Shown piece after piece: positions 7,082 to 12,603 of a stretch of 12,603 bases of DNA. The notes beneath the pieces were generated by a model. The model worked only from the letters and a program-made list of their open reading frames with translations, did not search any database and was not told the DNA's origin. Position numbers and translations under genes: made by a program. The stretch's first letter is position 1. The number at the start of each line of letters is the position of its first letter. The DNA is from JADGHX01 sp040255575 (GTDB lineage: Bacteria; Pseudomonadota; Gammaproteobacteria; Steroidobacterales; Steroidobacteraceae): NCBI GenBank assembly GCA_040255575.1, contig JBDZVF010000156.1, forward strand, positions 1-12,603, written 5' to 3'.

Positions 7082-7801
7082 GTGCTGGGGCGCTTTCACG
7101 AAATCAGTCTGCAGACCACCGACATCCGCGCGTCGGTGGAGTTCTACGAGCGACTCGGCTTCACCCACGCCTCCACCAACGACACCTGGACGCACCCGTA
7201 CGGCGTGCTGACGGACGGGCGCGTGTTCCTCGGCCTGCACCAGCGGCGCTTCGCGTCGCCGGCGCTCACGTTCGTGCACGCGAATGTCGCAGGCTTCGCG
7301 CACGAGCTCGAGGGGCTCGGCATCGAGCTCGAGACGCGCCGGACCAGCGAAGACACCTTCAACGAAATCGGTTTTCGCGATCCGGACGGGCAGAGCATCC
7401 TCGTGCTCGAAGCGCGCACCTATTCGCCTCCCGAGCGCGGTGCCGACGAGACTTCGCTCTGCGGCTACTTCATCGAGTACAGCATGCCGTCGATGGATTT
7501 CGAGCGCGCACGCGAGTTCTGGGAGCCGCTAGGTTTCGTCGCAACGGAAGAGCCGGATGCGCCCTACGCCCATCTGCCGCTCACCAGCGATCACCTCGAC
7601 ATTGCGTTCCATCGCCCGCGCACGCTCGATCGCCCCATGCTGGTGTTTCGGGACCCGAACATGCGTGAGCGTCTCGCCCGCATCCGCTCGTTCGGGATGA
7701 GGGAGACTGGCGAGCTGCCGCGCGGCTTGCCGCCTGCGGCCAACGCCCTGCTCGAGGCGCCGGAAGGAACGGCCTTGCTGCTGCTCGAAGGCGAGAGCTG
7801 A
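7082..7801 (+). CDS. Two-module VOC (glyoxalase/bleomycin resistance/dioxygenase) superfamily protein
   Basis: The 239-residue protein has two vicinal-oxygen-chelate modules: residues about 4-115 (FHEISLQTTDIRASVEFYERLGF onset) and about 128-238 (YFIEYSMPSMDFERAREFW onset). The usual metal-ligand strand positions are filled in both: H6, H53 (LGLH) and E110 (LVLE) in the first; E132, H177 (IAFH) and E236 (LLLE) in the second. Such a set can hold Fe, Mn, Ni or Zn, so a metalloenzyme is plausible, but the reaction is unknown. The start is taken as GTG 7082, 14 nt after hemH, because VOC homology begins right there; the open frame reaches back into hemH but those residues are Arg/Gly-rich read-through. 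No convincing Shine-Dalgarno precedes it, fitting coupled translation. It is the last gene of the apparent operon. It could be an extradiol-type dioxygenase, a lyase or a binding protein. Confidence 0.82.
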   Translation: MLGRFHEISLQTTDIRASVEFYERLGFTHASTNDTWTHPYGVLTDGRVFLGLHQRRFASPALTFVHANVAGFAHELEGLGIELETRRTSEDTFNEIGFRDPDGQSILVLEARTYSPPERGADETSLCGYFIEYSMPSMDFERAREFWEPLGFVATEEPDAPYAHLPLTSDHLDIAFHRPRTLDRPMLVFRDPNMRERLARIRSFGMRETGELPRGLPPAANALLEAPEGTALLLLEGES

Positions 7802-7829
7802 CGCATAATCCCGTGCCTTGCAGGCTCCG

Positions 7830-7862
7830 CTGTCGCGGGCGCCACCCACAACGGAGCGACAG
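7830..7862 (+). promoter_or_regulatory. Inverted repeat enclosing the ribosome site of the S46 peptidase gene
   Basis: CTGTCGC (7830-7836) and GCGACAG (7856-7862) are perfect complements around 19 nt and the right arm abuts the ATG at 7863. The Shine-Dalgarno GGAG (7853-7856) lies in the loop and first paired base, so folding could hinder initiation. A CATAAT hexamer (7804-7809) upstream could be a -10, but no -35 at proper spacing was found (TTGCTG at 7775 is 23 bp away). Confidence 0.35.
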
Positions 7863-9950
7863 ATGCGTCAGCTCACACTGTTGATCGGTTCCGCACTCTT
7901 CACCTTCGCCTGCACCGCCCAGGCCGACGAGGGAATGTGGACCTTCGATAACCCGCCCACTCAGCGCATCACGGAGAAATACGGCGTGAACATCACGCCG
8001 GAATGGCTGGAGCGCGTGCGCCTCGCGACCGTGCGGCTCTCCAATTGCACGGCCTCGTTCGTTTCCCCGAACGGGCTCATCCTCACGAACTTCCATTGCT
8101 CCTGGGCCTGCCTCGATGAGCATTCGACGAAGGACAAGAGCCTGATGACGGATGGCTTCATCGCCGAATCGCGCGAGAAGGAAGTGCGCTGCCAGACGCA
8201 GGTGGCGGACGTGCTGCAATCCTACGAAGACATCACCGCCAAGGTGGCCTCGGCCACCCGCGGGCTGAACGACCAGGCCGCCAACGACGCGCGCAAGAAA
8301 GTGCTCACGCAGCTGGAGCAGGCGTGTGAAGCGGCGAGTCGCAAGGACAGGAAGACGGGGCCGCTGAAATGCGAGTCCGTGAATCTCTACAACGGCGGCC
8401 AATACTGGCTCTACAAGTACAAACGCTATGACGACGTGCGCCTCGTGTTTGCGCCCGAAGAGGCGGTGGGGCAGTTCGGTGGCGATCCGGACAACTTCCA
8501 GTTCCCGCGCTGGTGTCTCGATATGTCCGTGCTGCGTGCGTATGACTCGAATGGCAAGCCCGCGGTCACGCCGCATTTCATGCAGATCGACTTCAAGGGA
8601 CCCGAAGAGAACGAGCCGGTGTTCGTGGCCGGCCACCCCGGCTCCACGGACCGGCTGCTCACCGTCGCGCAGCTGAAATCGCTGCGGAACGAGTTCTTGC
8701 CGCAGCAACTCGTGCGCGCCTCGGAGCTGCGCGGTCGCTACATCCAGTTCGGCAAGGAGAGTGAGCAGAACAGTCGCATCACCAATGCGCCGCTCGTCGG
8801 TCTCGAGAACTCGCTGAAGGTTCGCCGCAAACAGCTCGATGCCCTGCACGAGGACGACATGCTCGCCCGCAAGGCAAGTGAAGAGGCGGACATCAAGGCG
8901 CAGCTGGCGGCCTCCCCCGAGCTCGCCGCAACGATCGGCGATCCCTGGGCCGCCATCGAGGCGGCGGAGACGGCGGAGCGCGCCATCGACCTGCCGTACA
9001 CGTTTCTAGAGAATGGCGCGGGCTTCAACAGCCGCCTGTTCGCCTATGCGCGCACGCTCCTGCGCGGCGCCGCCGAGCTGCCGAAGGAAAGCGATCAGCG
9101 TCTGCGCGAGTTCCGCGACACCGCGCTCCCGCGCATCCAGCAGCAGCTCTCCGCGAGGACGCCCATTTACCCCGAGCTCGAGCAGCTCACGCTTTCCTTC
9201 TCCCTCGAACGCATGCGTGAATGGCTCGGCCCGGACGACCCCACGGTGCGGCAACTCCTGAGCAAGGAGTCTCCGGATCAGCTTGCGAAGCGCCTGGTCT
9301 CAGGCAGCCGACTCGCCGACCCCGGCGTTCGCCTGGCGCTGTGGAAAGGCGGCGCCAAAGCCGTCGATGCCGCGGACGATCCCATGATCGAGATCGCGAA
9401 ACTCGTGGACGGCCGGGCGCGCGCCATCCGCAAGAAATACGAAGACGACATCGAAGCCGTCACGCGGGTCGCTTCGGAAAAGGTGGCCAAGGCCCGGTTC
9501 GCCGCCTTCGGCACGAGCGTCTACCCCGATGCCACGTTCACGCTGCGCCTGAGCTACGGCTCCGTGCAAGGCTGGACCGAAAACGGCACCGCGATCCCGC
9601 CCTTCACTACGCTCGCGCGCTTCTTCGAGCGCGCGACCGGCGAGCCGCCCTTCGCCGTACCCGCGAGCTGGGAAAAGGCGCGGGACAAACTCGACCTGAC
9701 CACCCGCTTCAACCTCTCGACCAACAACGACATCATCGGTGGCAATTCCGGCAGCCCCCTGATCGATGCGCAGGGTCGCATCGTGGGCCTGATCTTCGAC
9801 GGTAACATCCATTCGATTTCGGGCTCGTACTGGTTCGACGAGAAGAGCAACCGCTCTGTCGCCGTGCACCCGGCCATCATCCACGAAGCCCTGGACAAGG
9901 TTTACCACGCGCAGGGGTTGCTCGAAGAACTGCAACAACCCAAAACCTGA
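7863..9950 (+). CDS. Secreted S46-family dipeptidyl-peptidase (DPP7-like)
   Basis: A 695-residue serine exopeptidase that removes N-terminal dipeptides in the periplasm. ATG 7863 is preferred to the in-frame TTG 7818 because GGAG lies 6 nt upstream and a signal peptide follows directly: hydrophobic residues 4-16 and cleavage after AQA (21). Catalytic triad by comparison with characterised S46 enzymes: H78 (LTNFHC), D220 (PRWCLD) and S629 (GGNSGSP). N211 in GGDPDNF corresponds to the Asn that holds the substrate N-terminus; the neighbouring Trp of the Pseudoxanthomonas enzyme is F212 here. The residue 18 after the Ser, which is Arg in DPP11 (acidic P1) and Gly in DPP7 (hydrophobic P1), is G647 (IFDGN), so hydrophobic or aromatic P1 is predicted. 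Length matches the family. Several Cys (62, 79, 83, 110, 155, 170, 218) may form periplasmic disulfides. It probably feeds dipeptides, including aromatic ones, to the cell. Confidence 0.92.
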   Translation: MRQLTLLIGSALFTFACTAQADEGMWTFDNPPTQRITEKYGVNITPEWLERVRLATVRLSNCTASFVSPNGLILTNFHCSWACLDEHSTKDKSLMTDGFIAESREKEVRCQTQVADVLQSYEDITAKVASATRGLNDQAANDARKKVLTQLEQACEAASRKDRKTGPLKCESVNLYNGGQYWLYKYKRYDDVRLVFAPEEAVGQFGGDPDNFQFPRWCLDMSVLRAYDSNGKPAVTPHFMQIDFKGPEENEPVFVAGHPGSTDRLLTVAQLKSLRNEFLPQQLVRASELRGRYIQFGKESEQNSRITNAPLVGLENSLKVRRKQLDALHEDDMLARKASEEADIKAQLAASPELAATIGDPWAAIEAAETAERAIDLPYTFLENGAGFNSRLFAYARTLLRGAAELPKESDQRLREFRDTALPRIQQQLSARTPIYPELEQLTLSFSLERMREWLGPDDPTVRQLLSKESPDQLAKRLVSGSRLADPGVRLALWKGGAKAVDAADDPMIEIAKLVDGRARAIRKKYEDDIEAVTRVASEKVAKARFAAFGTSVYPDATFTLRLSYGSVQGWTENGTAIPPFTTLARFFERATGEPPFAVPASWEKARDKLDLTTRFNLSTNNDIIGGNSGSPLIDAQGRIVGLIFDGNIHSISGSYWFDEKSNRSVAVHPAIIHEALDKVYHAQGLLEELQQPKT

Positions 9951-9985
9951 GGCGGCGCCGGCGCGCGCCGCCGCTCGTTGAGCGG
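9951..9985 (+). terminator. GC-rich hairpins after the S46 peptidase gene
   Basis: Directly after the TGA, GGCGGCGC (9951-9958) pairs with GCGCCGCC (9965-9972) around a 6-nt loop. An overlapping second hairpin, CCGCTC (9971-9976) with GAGCGG (9980-9985), follows. There is no U-tract, so this is at best an atypical or processing/end-stabilising structure rather than a classical intrinsic terminator. Confidence 0.4.
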
Positions 9986-10043
9986 TGCGGGAATGGGCAC
10001 GGAACTTGCGGCCAACCTTCCCAGCAACCTAAACGAGGCGATC

Positions 10044-10403
10044 ATGGGCGAGGTCATTCACGCGAGCTTCGGCACCGAGCGCGAGTGGGAACAGACCCAC
10101 GAGAAGACGGTGGACGGGCTGCTCACCATCGGCAACTTGTTCGGTGACGACGAAGCGTTGATGCGCGCGAAGGCCGAATGCGTGTATCACATCCTGCGCG
10201 AGATCGTGGAAGACATCCCGTCCGTGCAGATCACCACCCGGATGCCCGACAACCTGACGGACGAGCAGATGACGATGCTCACTGAGTCCATCCGGCAGGC
10301 CGCGCTCAAGGGCATCGAAGTGGCGATGACTCATTCGGTGCAGGTATTGATGAGCTCCATCTACGACCTGTGCACGTCGAAGCTGAAAGTGCGACCGTGC
10401 TAG
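10044..10403 (+). CDS. Hypothetical protein, 119 aa, acidic and helical
   Basis: I do not recognise this family. From ATG 10044 the protein has 119 residues, no signal peptide and no transmembrane stretch, an acidic first half (many Glu/Asp) and predicted helices throughout; it ends in a more basic stretch with Cys at 110 and at the final residue (KVRPC). Coding is supported by the strongly GC-biased third positions of this frame and by its placement between a hairpin cluster and a convergent-terminator-like hairpin. ATG 10044 is favoured because GAGG (10035-10038) lies 5 nt upstream; ATG 9993 or TTG 9978 would add 17 or 22 residues but start at or inside the hairpins after the peptidase gene. 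It may be read through from the peptidase gene, since no convincing promoter was found in 9986-10043. Likely a cytosolic accessory or regulatory protein; nothing more can be said. Confidence 0.7.
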   Translation: MGEVIHASFGTEREWEQTHEKTVDGLLTIGNLFGDDEALMRAKAECVYHILREIVEDIPSVQITTRMPDNLTDEQMTMLTESIRQAALKGIEVAMTHSVQVLMSSIYDLCTSKLKVRPC

Positions 10404-10405
10404 AA

Positions 10406-10443
10406 CGGAGCGTCGGTGCACGCGGCCGTGCACCGATGCTCCG
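10406..10443. terminator. Strong hairpin between convergent genes, probable bidirectional terminator
   Basis: Arms 10406-10422 and 10427-10443 pair over 17 bp with one G-U wobble, around a CGGC tetraloop. It begins 3 nt after the stop of the hypothetical gene and ends 8 nt before the stop of yceI, exactly where convergent transcripts should end. Neither side has a clear U-tract. Confidence 0.65.
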
Positions 10444-10451
10444 GGCGCGCT

Positions 10452-11036
10452 TCAGCCCGCCGGCAGCAGCTTCAACGAGAAGGTGACGACCACGTCGTCC
10501 TTCACCCACTCGGTCGACTTCCAATCCCCCTGCCCTACGCCGTACTCGAGGCGCTTCACCGTGTAGCGCCCGGTGAGATAGCCGACCTGCTTGCCGCCCT
10601 CGGGCTTGGTCTGGAACGTGATCGGCAGCTTGATGTCCTTCGTCACGTTGCGAATGGTGAGCTTGCCCTGCGCCTCATAGCGACCGCCGCCCGTGGCGGT
10701 GATCTTCGAGGAGACGAAGCGCGCCTTCGGGAATTTCGCGGGGTCGAACAGGTCCGCGCTCTTCAGCGTGTCGTCGCGCTCCTGGTCGCCGGTGTCGAGC
10801 GAGGCAATGTCGATGCTCACATCAATCTTGCTGGCCGCCAGGTTGTCGCCGCTGAATGCCACATCCGCCGTGAACGTCTTGAAGCGGCCGGTGTTGTTGG
10901 CCCCCGCCTGCTCGAACGTGAAGCGCAGCAGGCTGCTCGAGCTGTCCAGCGTGTATTTCACCGGCGCGGCGCCTGCGGCAAACGCGGAACCCGCGAACAG
11001 CAGGGCCGCAATAAAAGTCAGGAATCGGCCGGTCAT
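10452..11036 (-). CDS. YceI family periplasmic protein
   Basis: The 194-residue precursor has a clear Sec signal peptide (MTGRFLTFIAALLFAGSAFA, cleavage after residue 20) and a YceI domain (about 25-194), a lipocalin-like beta barrel that in studied homologues binds a polyisoprenoid chain such as a ubiquinone precursor. Typical features are the YTLD start, the phrase SADLFDPAKFPKARF, the KLTIRNVTKDIKLPITF strand pair and the VVTFSLKL end. ATG is fixed by an excellent ribosome site, GGGGGAG, 6 nt upstream on the minus strand. It is 48 nt downstream of the cytochrome b561 gene and very probably cotranscribed, the same order as yceJ-yceI in E. coli. The b561/YceI pairing suggests electron transfer or handling of a quinone-like lipid at the outer face of the inner membrane; this role is inferred. 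Confidence 0.92.
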   Translation of the reverse strand: MTGRFLTFIAALLFAGSAFAAGAAPVKYTLDSSSSLLRFTFEQAGANNTGRFKTFTADVAFSGDNLAASKIDVSIDIASLDTGDQERDDTLKSADLFDPAKFPKARFVSSKITATGGGRYEAQGKLTIRNVTKDIKLPITFQTKPEGGKQVGYLTGRYTVKRLEYGVGQGDWKSTEWVKDDVVVTFSLKLLPAG

Positions 11037-11084
11037 CGCTATCTCCCCCGCAAATGTGAGTGGGCCATGGCTGCAAGATTCTGT

Positions 11085-11633
11085 TCAGGTCTTCGTGAAG
11101 GGCAGCATCCGGCGCAACACGTCGTCCTTCAGCACGAAATGATGCTTGATCGCCGCCGCCACGTGTAACACGGCGAGCGCCACCAGCGTCCAGGAGAGCC
11201 AGTAGTGCACGGTCATGAGGCTGTCGTAAAGCGGTCGATTCGATCCGACCAGATCGGGCAGCTGCACGAGGCCGAACCAGCTGACCGGGAAGCTGCGCGC
11301 GGACGAGGCGATCCAACCCGTCAGCGGCATCGCGAACAGCACGAAATAGAGGCCGTAATGGGTCACGTGCGCGGCCGCGCGCTCCCAGGGTTTGAGGTTG
11401 TTCGGCAGCAGGGGCGTCGGGTTCGCGAACCGCCACACGAGGCGAATGAGCGCGAGCATCAGGATGGTGATGCCCCAGGACTTGTGGGGAACCACGGTGC
11501 TCAGCTTCTTGAAGCCGGTGGCCCAGTGCGTGCGGTAGCCCAGCACGAACTGCACGATGATGAGGATGACGATCGCCCAATGCAGCAGCTGGGCGACCGA
11601 GCCCCAGCGGGTCGTAGTGTTTCGAGCAGCCAT
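11085..11633 (-). CDS. Cytochrome b561, di-heme inner-membrane protein
   Basis: The 182-residue protein has four hydrophobic helices: about 14-33, 52-69, 88-110 and 143-162. Histidines in the positions expected for two b hemes are H18 (LLHW), H50 (PHKSWG), H143 (VHYW) and H157 (VLHV); H89 and H92 lie at the start of the third helix. It is the bacterial CybB/YceJ type that passes electrons between ubiquinol and a periplasmic acceptor; in E. coli CybB homologues superoxide-to-ubiquinone transfer has been reported. The second gene of the transcript is the periplasmic YceI protein, a common partnership. The ATG at 11633 is only 18 bp from the likely start of the divergent YceI lipoprotein gene, so its promoter must lie inside that coding region. 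No good ribosome site is seen. The heme supplied by hemH upstream in the window is a prosthetic group here, but linkage is not evidence of co-regulation. Confidence 0.92.
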   Translation of the reverse strand: MAARNTTTRWGSVAQLLHWAIVILIIVQFVLGYRTHWATGFKKLSTVVPHKSWGITILMLALIRLVWRFANPTPLLPNNLKPWERAAAHVTHYGLYFVLFAMPLTGWIASSARSFPVSWFGLVQLPDLVGSNRPLYDSLMTVHYWLSWTLVALAVLHVAAAIKHHFVLKDDVLRRMLPFTKT

Positions 11634-11639
11634 GTGTCT

Positions 11640-11664
11640 AAGCTTCGAGAAGTGAGCGGAGCTT
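11640..11664. promoter_or_regulatory. Imperfect inverted repeat between divergent starts
   Basis: AAGCTTCG (11640-11647) and CGGAGCTT (11657-11664) match as inverted arms at 7 of 8 positions around 9 nt. It lies in the narrow gap between the b561 ATG (11633) and the lipoprotein start, a natural site for a shared regulator. The site is short and could be chance. Confidence 0.25.
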
Positions 11665-12392
11665 ACAGAAATCAGACCGTGGCAGCCCTATTCCTCGGGC
11701 TCCTGGTGCTCGCAGGGTGCGCAGGGCGGGCAGTGCGCGAACCGGCCTCCCCCACAGCGGTTCCGGCTCCCGGCGCCGTTGCACCGTCAGCGGAAGAAGG
11801 CGGCGCCGTGCGGCGTGAGGGGCGCCCTTACGCGGTGGTGGCGGACGAATCGCTGCTCACGATTCTGGTATTCCGGGGGGGTGCGCTCGCGAAGGCCGGG
11901 CACAACCACGTAATCGCCTCGCACTCGATCACGGGGACGGCGTGGGTGCCGCAGGATCCGGAGCGCGCCTCCTTCGAGATTCACGTGCCGGTAGATGATT
12001 TCACGATCGATGAGCCGGAGTTGCGCGCACTGGAAGGGGCCGAGTTCTCGGCCGATGTGCCGGACTCGGCCCGCGCAGGCACGAAGAAGAACATGCTCAG
12101 CGAAGCCATGCTGGATGGAGCGCAGTTTCCCGAAGTTGTATTGCGATCGGGCCACATGGAGCGTGGGTCGGAGGGAATGCTCGCGGAGGTGAGTGTGACT
12201 ATTCGCGGGCAGACGCGGACGGTTACCGTGCCTGTGCAGTATCAGGTGCGGGAGAACGAGGTCCGTGCGCAGGGGCAGGTTGCCCTCAGGCAGACGGACC
12301 TCGGGTTGACACCGTTCAGCCTGCTCGGCGGCGCGTTGCGCGTGGAGGATGAGATGACGGTGAAGTTCTCGGTGGTGGCACGCGCGGAGTAG
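11652..12392 (+). CDS. YceI-like outer-membrane lipoprotein
   Basis: A 246-residue protein (from GTG 11652) with a lipoprotein signal: hydrophobic h-region and lipobox LAGC with Cys at residue 23 (codon 11718). Ala follows the Cys, so by the Lol rule it should go to the outer membrane. A Pro/Ala-rich linker (about 24-55) precedes a YceI-like barrel (about 60-246). It differs from the neighbouring periplasmic YceI in carrying a His cluster, AGHNHVIASH (H84, H86, H91), a motif that recurs as GHDH/GHNH in one YceI-like subgroup and could bind a metal or heme-like ligand. Starts are uncertain: in-frame GTG codons at 11634, 11652 and 11679 are all possible. GTG 11652 gives a normal n-region (Arg at 6) but a poor ribosome site; GTG 11679 would lack any basic residue before the h-region. 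It diverges from b561 and probably shares regulation with it. Confidence 0.85.
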   Translation: MSGAYRNQTVAALFLGLLVLAGCAGRAVREPASPTAVPAPGAVAPSAEEGGAVRREGRPYAVVADESLLTILVFRGGALAKAGHNHVIASHSITGTAWVPQDPERASFEIHVPVDDFTIDEPELRALEGAEFSADVPDSARAGTKKNMLSEAMLDGAQFPEVVLRSGHMERGSEGMLAEVSVTIRGQTRTVTVPVQYQVRENEVRAQGQVALRQTDLGLTPFSLLGGALRVEDEMTVKFSVVARAE

Positions 12393-12406
12393 CTCGCGGG
12401 AATAGC

Positions 12407-12452
12407 TGTTTCTTCGGGGTTGTTTCTTCCCGGGGTTATTTCTTCTTCCGGG
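12407..12452. repeat. Three tandem 14-16 bp imperfect repeats across the end of the right-edge gene
   Basis: Units TGTTTCTTCGGGGT (12407-12420), TGTTTCTTCCCGGGGT (12421-12436) and TATTTCTTCTTCCGGG (12437-12452) run head to tail. The third overlaps the last codons (Lys-Lys-Lys) and stop of the minus-strand gene; the other two lie beyond its stop. They look like slippage copies of the gene's 3' end. Confidence 0.6.
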
Positions 12453-12603
12453 CGGGTCGGCGCCGCTTGGCGCGCTTGGCGGGGCGATTTGACGCTCGCG
12501 CAGATTGCGCCGGTGTCGAGCGCTTGGCACGCATGGGGCTGCGGGCCGGCGCGGAGCGCGCGGCAGCCTGTCTTGAAGGTTTCCTTGCGCTTGAAGGTTT
12601 CCT
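12436..12603 (-). CDS. C-terminal tail of a strongly basic Lys/Arg/Ala/Pro protein (partial)
   Basis: On the minus strand the last 55 codons of a gene run from the right edge to a TAA at 12438-12436. The peptide is Ala/Lys/Arg/Ser/Pro-rich, starts with two RKPS repeats and ends in PAKRAKRRRPARKKK. Such low-complexity basic tails bind nucleic acid and occur on histone H1-like proteins, topoisomerases, RNA helicases and polymerases of GC-rich proteobacteria, so the protein family cannot be told from this end alone. The frame is supported by the composition, unlike the alternative minus-strand frames, which run backward through the YceI lipoprotein gene. It is convergent with that gene, leaving a gap of 43 bp (12393-12435) with no clear terminator. 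Confidence 0.6.
   Translation of the reverse strand, partial: RKPSSARKPSRQAAARSAPARSPMRAKRSTPAQSARASNRPAKRAKRRRPARKKK
12572..12603. repeat. Direct repeat with 18-bp period at the right edge
   Basis: CTTGAAGGTTTCCT occurs at 12572-12585 and again, identical, at 12590-12603, separated by TGCG. On the minus strand each copy encodes RKPS, giving a hexapeptide period (RKPSSA). The array is cut by the window end, so the number of copies is unknown. Confidence 0.7.

Noticed and set aside
7581..8849. A 422-codon minus-strand open frame
   Set aside because: Opposite the end of the VOC gene and the start of the S46 peptidase, both firmly identified; the peptide resembles nothing and is an antisense shadow.
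11205..11651. Plus-strand N-terminal extension of the YceI lipoprotein frame
   Set aside because: This stretch is opposite the cytochrome b561 gene, and extending would bury the lipoprotein signal and lipobox in mid-protein.
11787..12530. A 247-codon minus-strand open frame starting near the right edge
   Set aside because: It is antisense to the YceI lipoprotein and out of frame with the basic tail that ends at the TAA at 12436-12438.

Overview
The window is a GC-rich, gene-dense stretch of a proteobacterial chromosome. The set of families (a short-type homogentisate dioxygenase, an E. coli-like GabD, ferrochelatase, a periplasmic S46 dipeptidyl-peptidase, a cytochrome b561/YceI pair, a GGDEF protein with a coiled coil) suggests a gammaproteobacterium of the Xanthomonadales/Nevskiales/Steroidobacter type. 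That placement is inference from gene content, not from a marker gene. I see no rRNA, tRNA, CRISPR array, phage gene or insertion sequence.

Layout. (1) Positions 1-1541 hold the 3' part of a plus-strand diguanylate cyclase gene. Its Ala/Gly/Ser-rich linker carries an 18-bp-period repeat and a perfect inverted repeat resembling a dispersed REP-like element. (2) Positions 1542-1654 are intergenic and hold a good sigma-70-type promoter whose spacer is filled by a perfect 18-bp palindrome, a likely repressor operator. (3) Positions 1655-7801 look like one plus-strand operon with junctions of -4, 36, 21, 14 and 14 nt: hmgA (homogentisate 1,2-dioxygenase), an FAH-family hydrolase, a dienelactone-hydrolase-like protein, gabD, hemH and a two-module VOC protein. 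The first two genes fit the lower tyrosine/phenylalanine (homogentisate) pathway; gabD would feed succinate to the TCA cycle; hemH makes heme and is an unexpected partner. (4) Positions 7863-9950 encode a secreted S46 dipeptidyl-peptidase, followed by GC-rich hairpins. (5) Positions 10044-10403 encode an unrecognised 119-residue protein, separated by a strong hairpin from a convergent minus-strand pair. (6) On the minus strand, a cytochrome b561 gene (11633-11085) precedes a periplasmic YceI gene (11036-10452). Starting almost back to back with b561, on the plus strand, is a second YceI-like protein predicted to be an outer-membrane lipoprotein (11652-12392). (7) The right edge holds the 3' end of a minus-strand gene with a very basic Lys/Arg/Ala/Pro/Ser tail, with short tandem repeats in and just beyond its end.

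The best candidates for follow-up are the operator-in-spacer promoter of the hmgA operon, the divergent b561/YceI/YceI-lipoprotein module, and the repeat-derived linker in the diguanylate cyclase. Nothing here amounts to a clearly new defence or mobile system; most genes are recognisable families.
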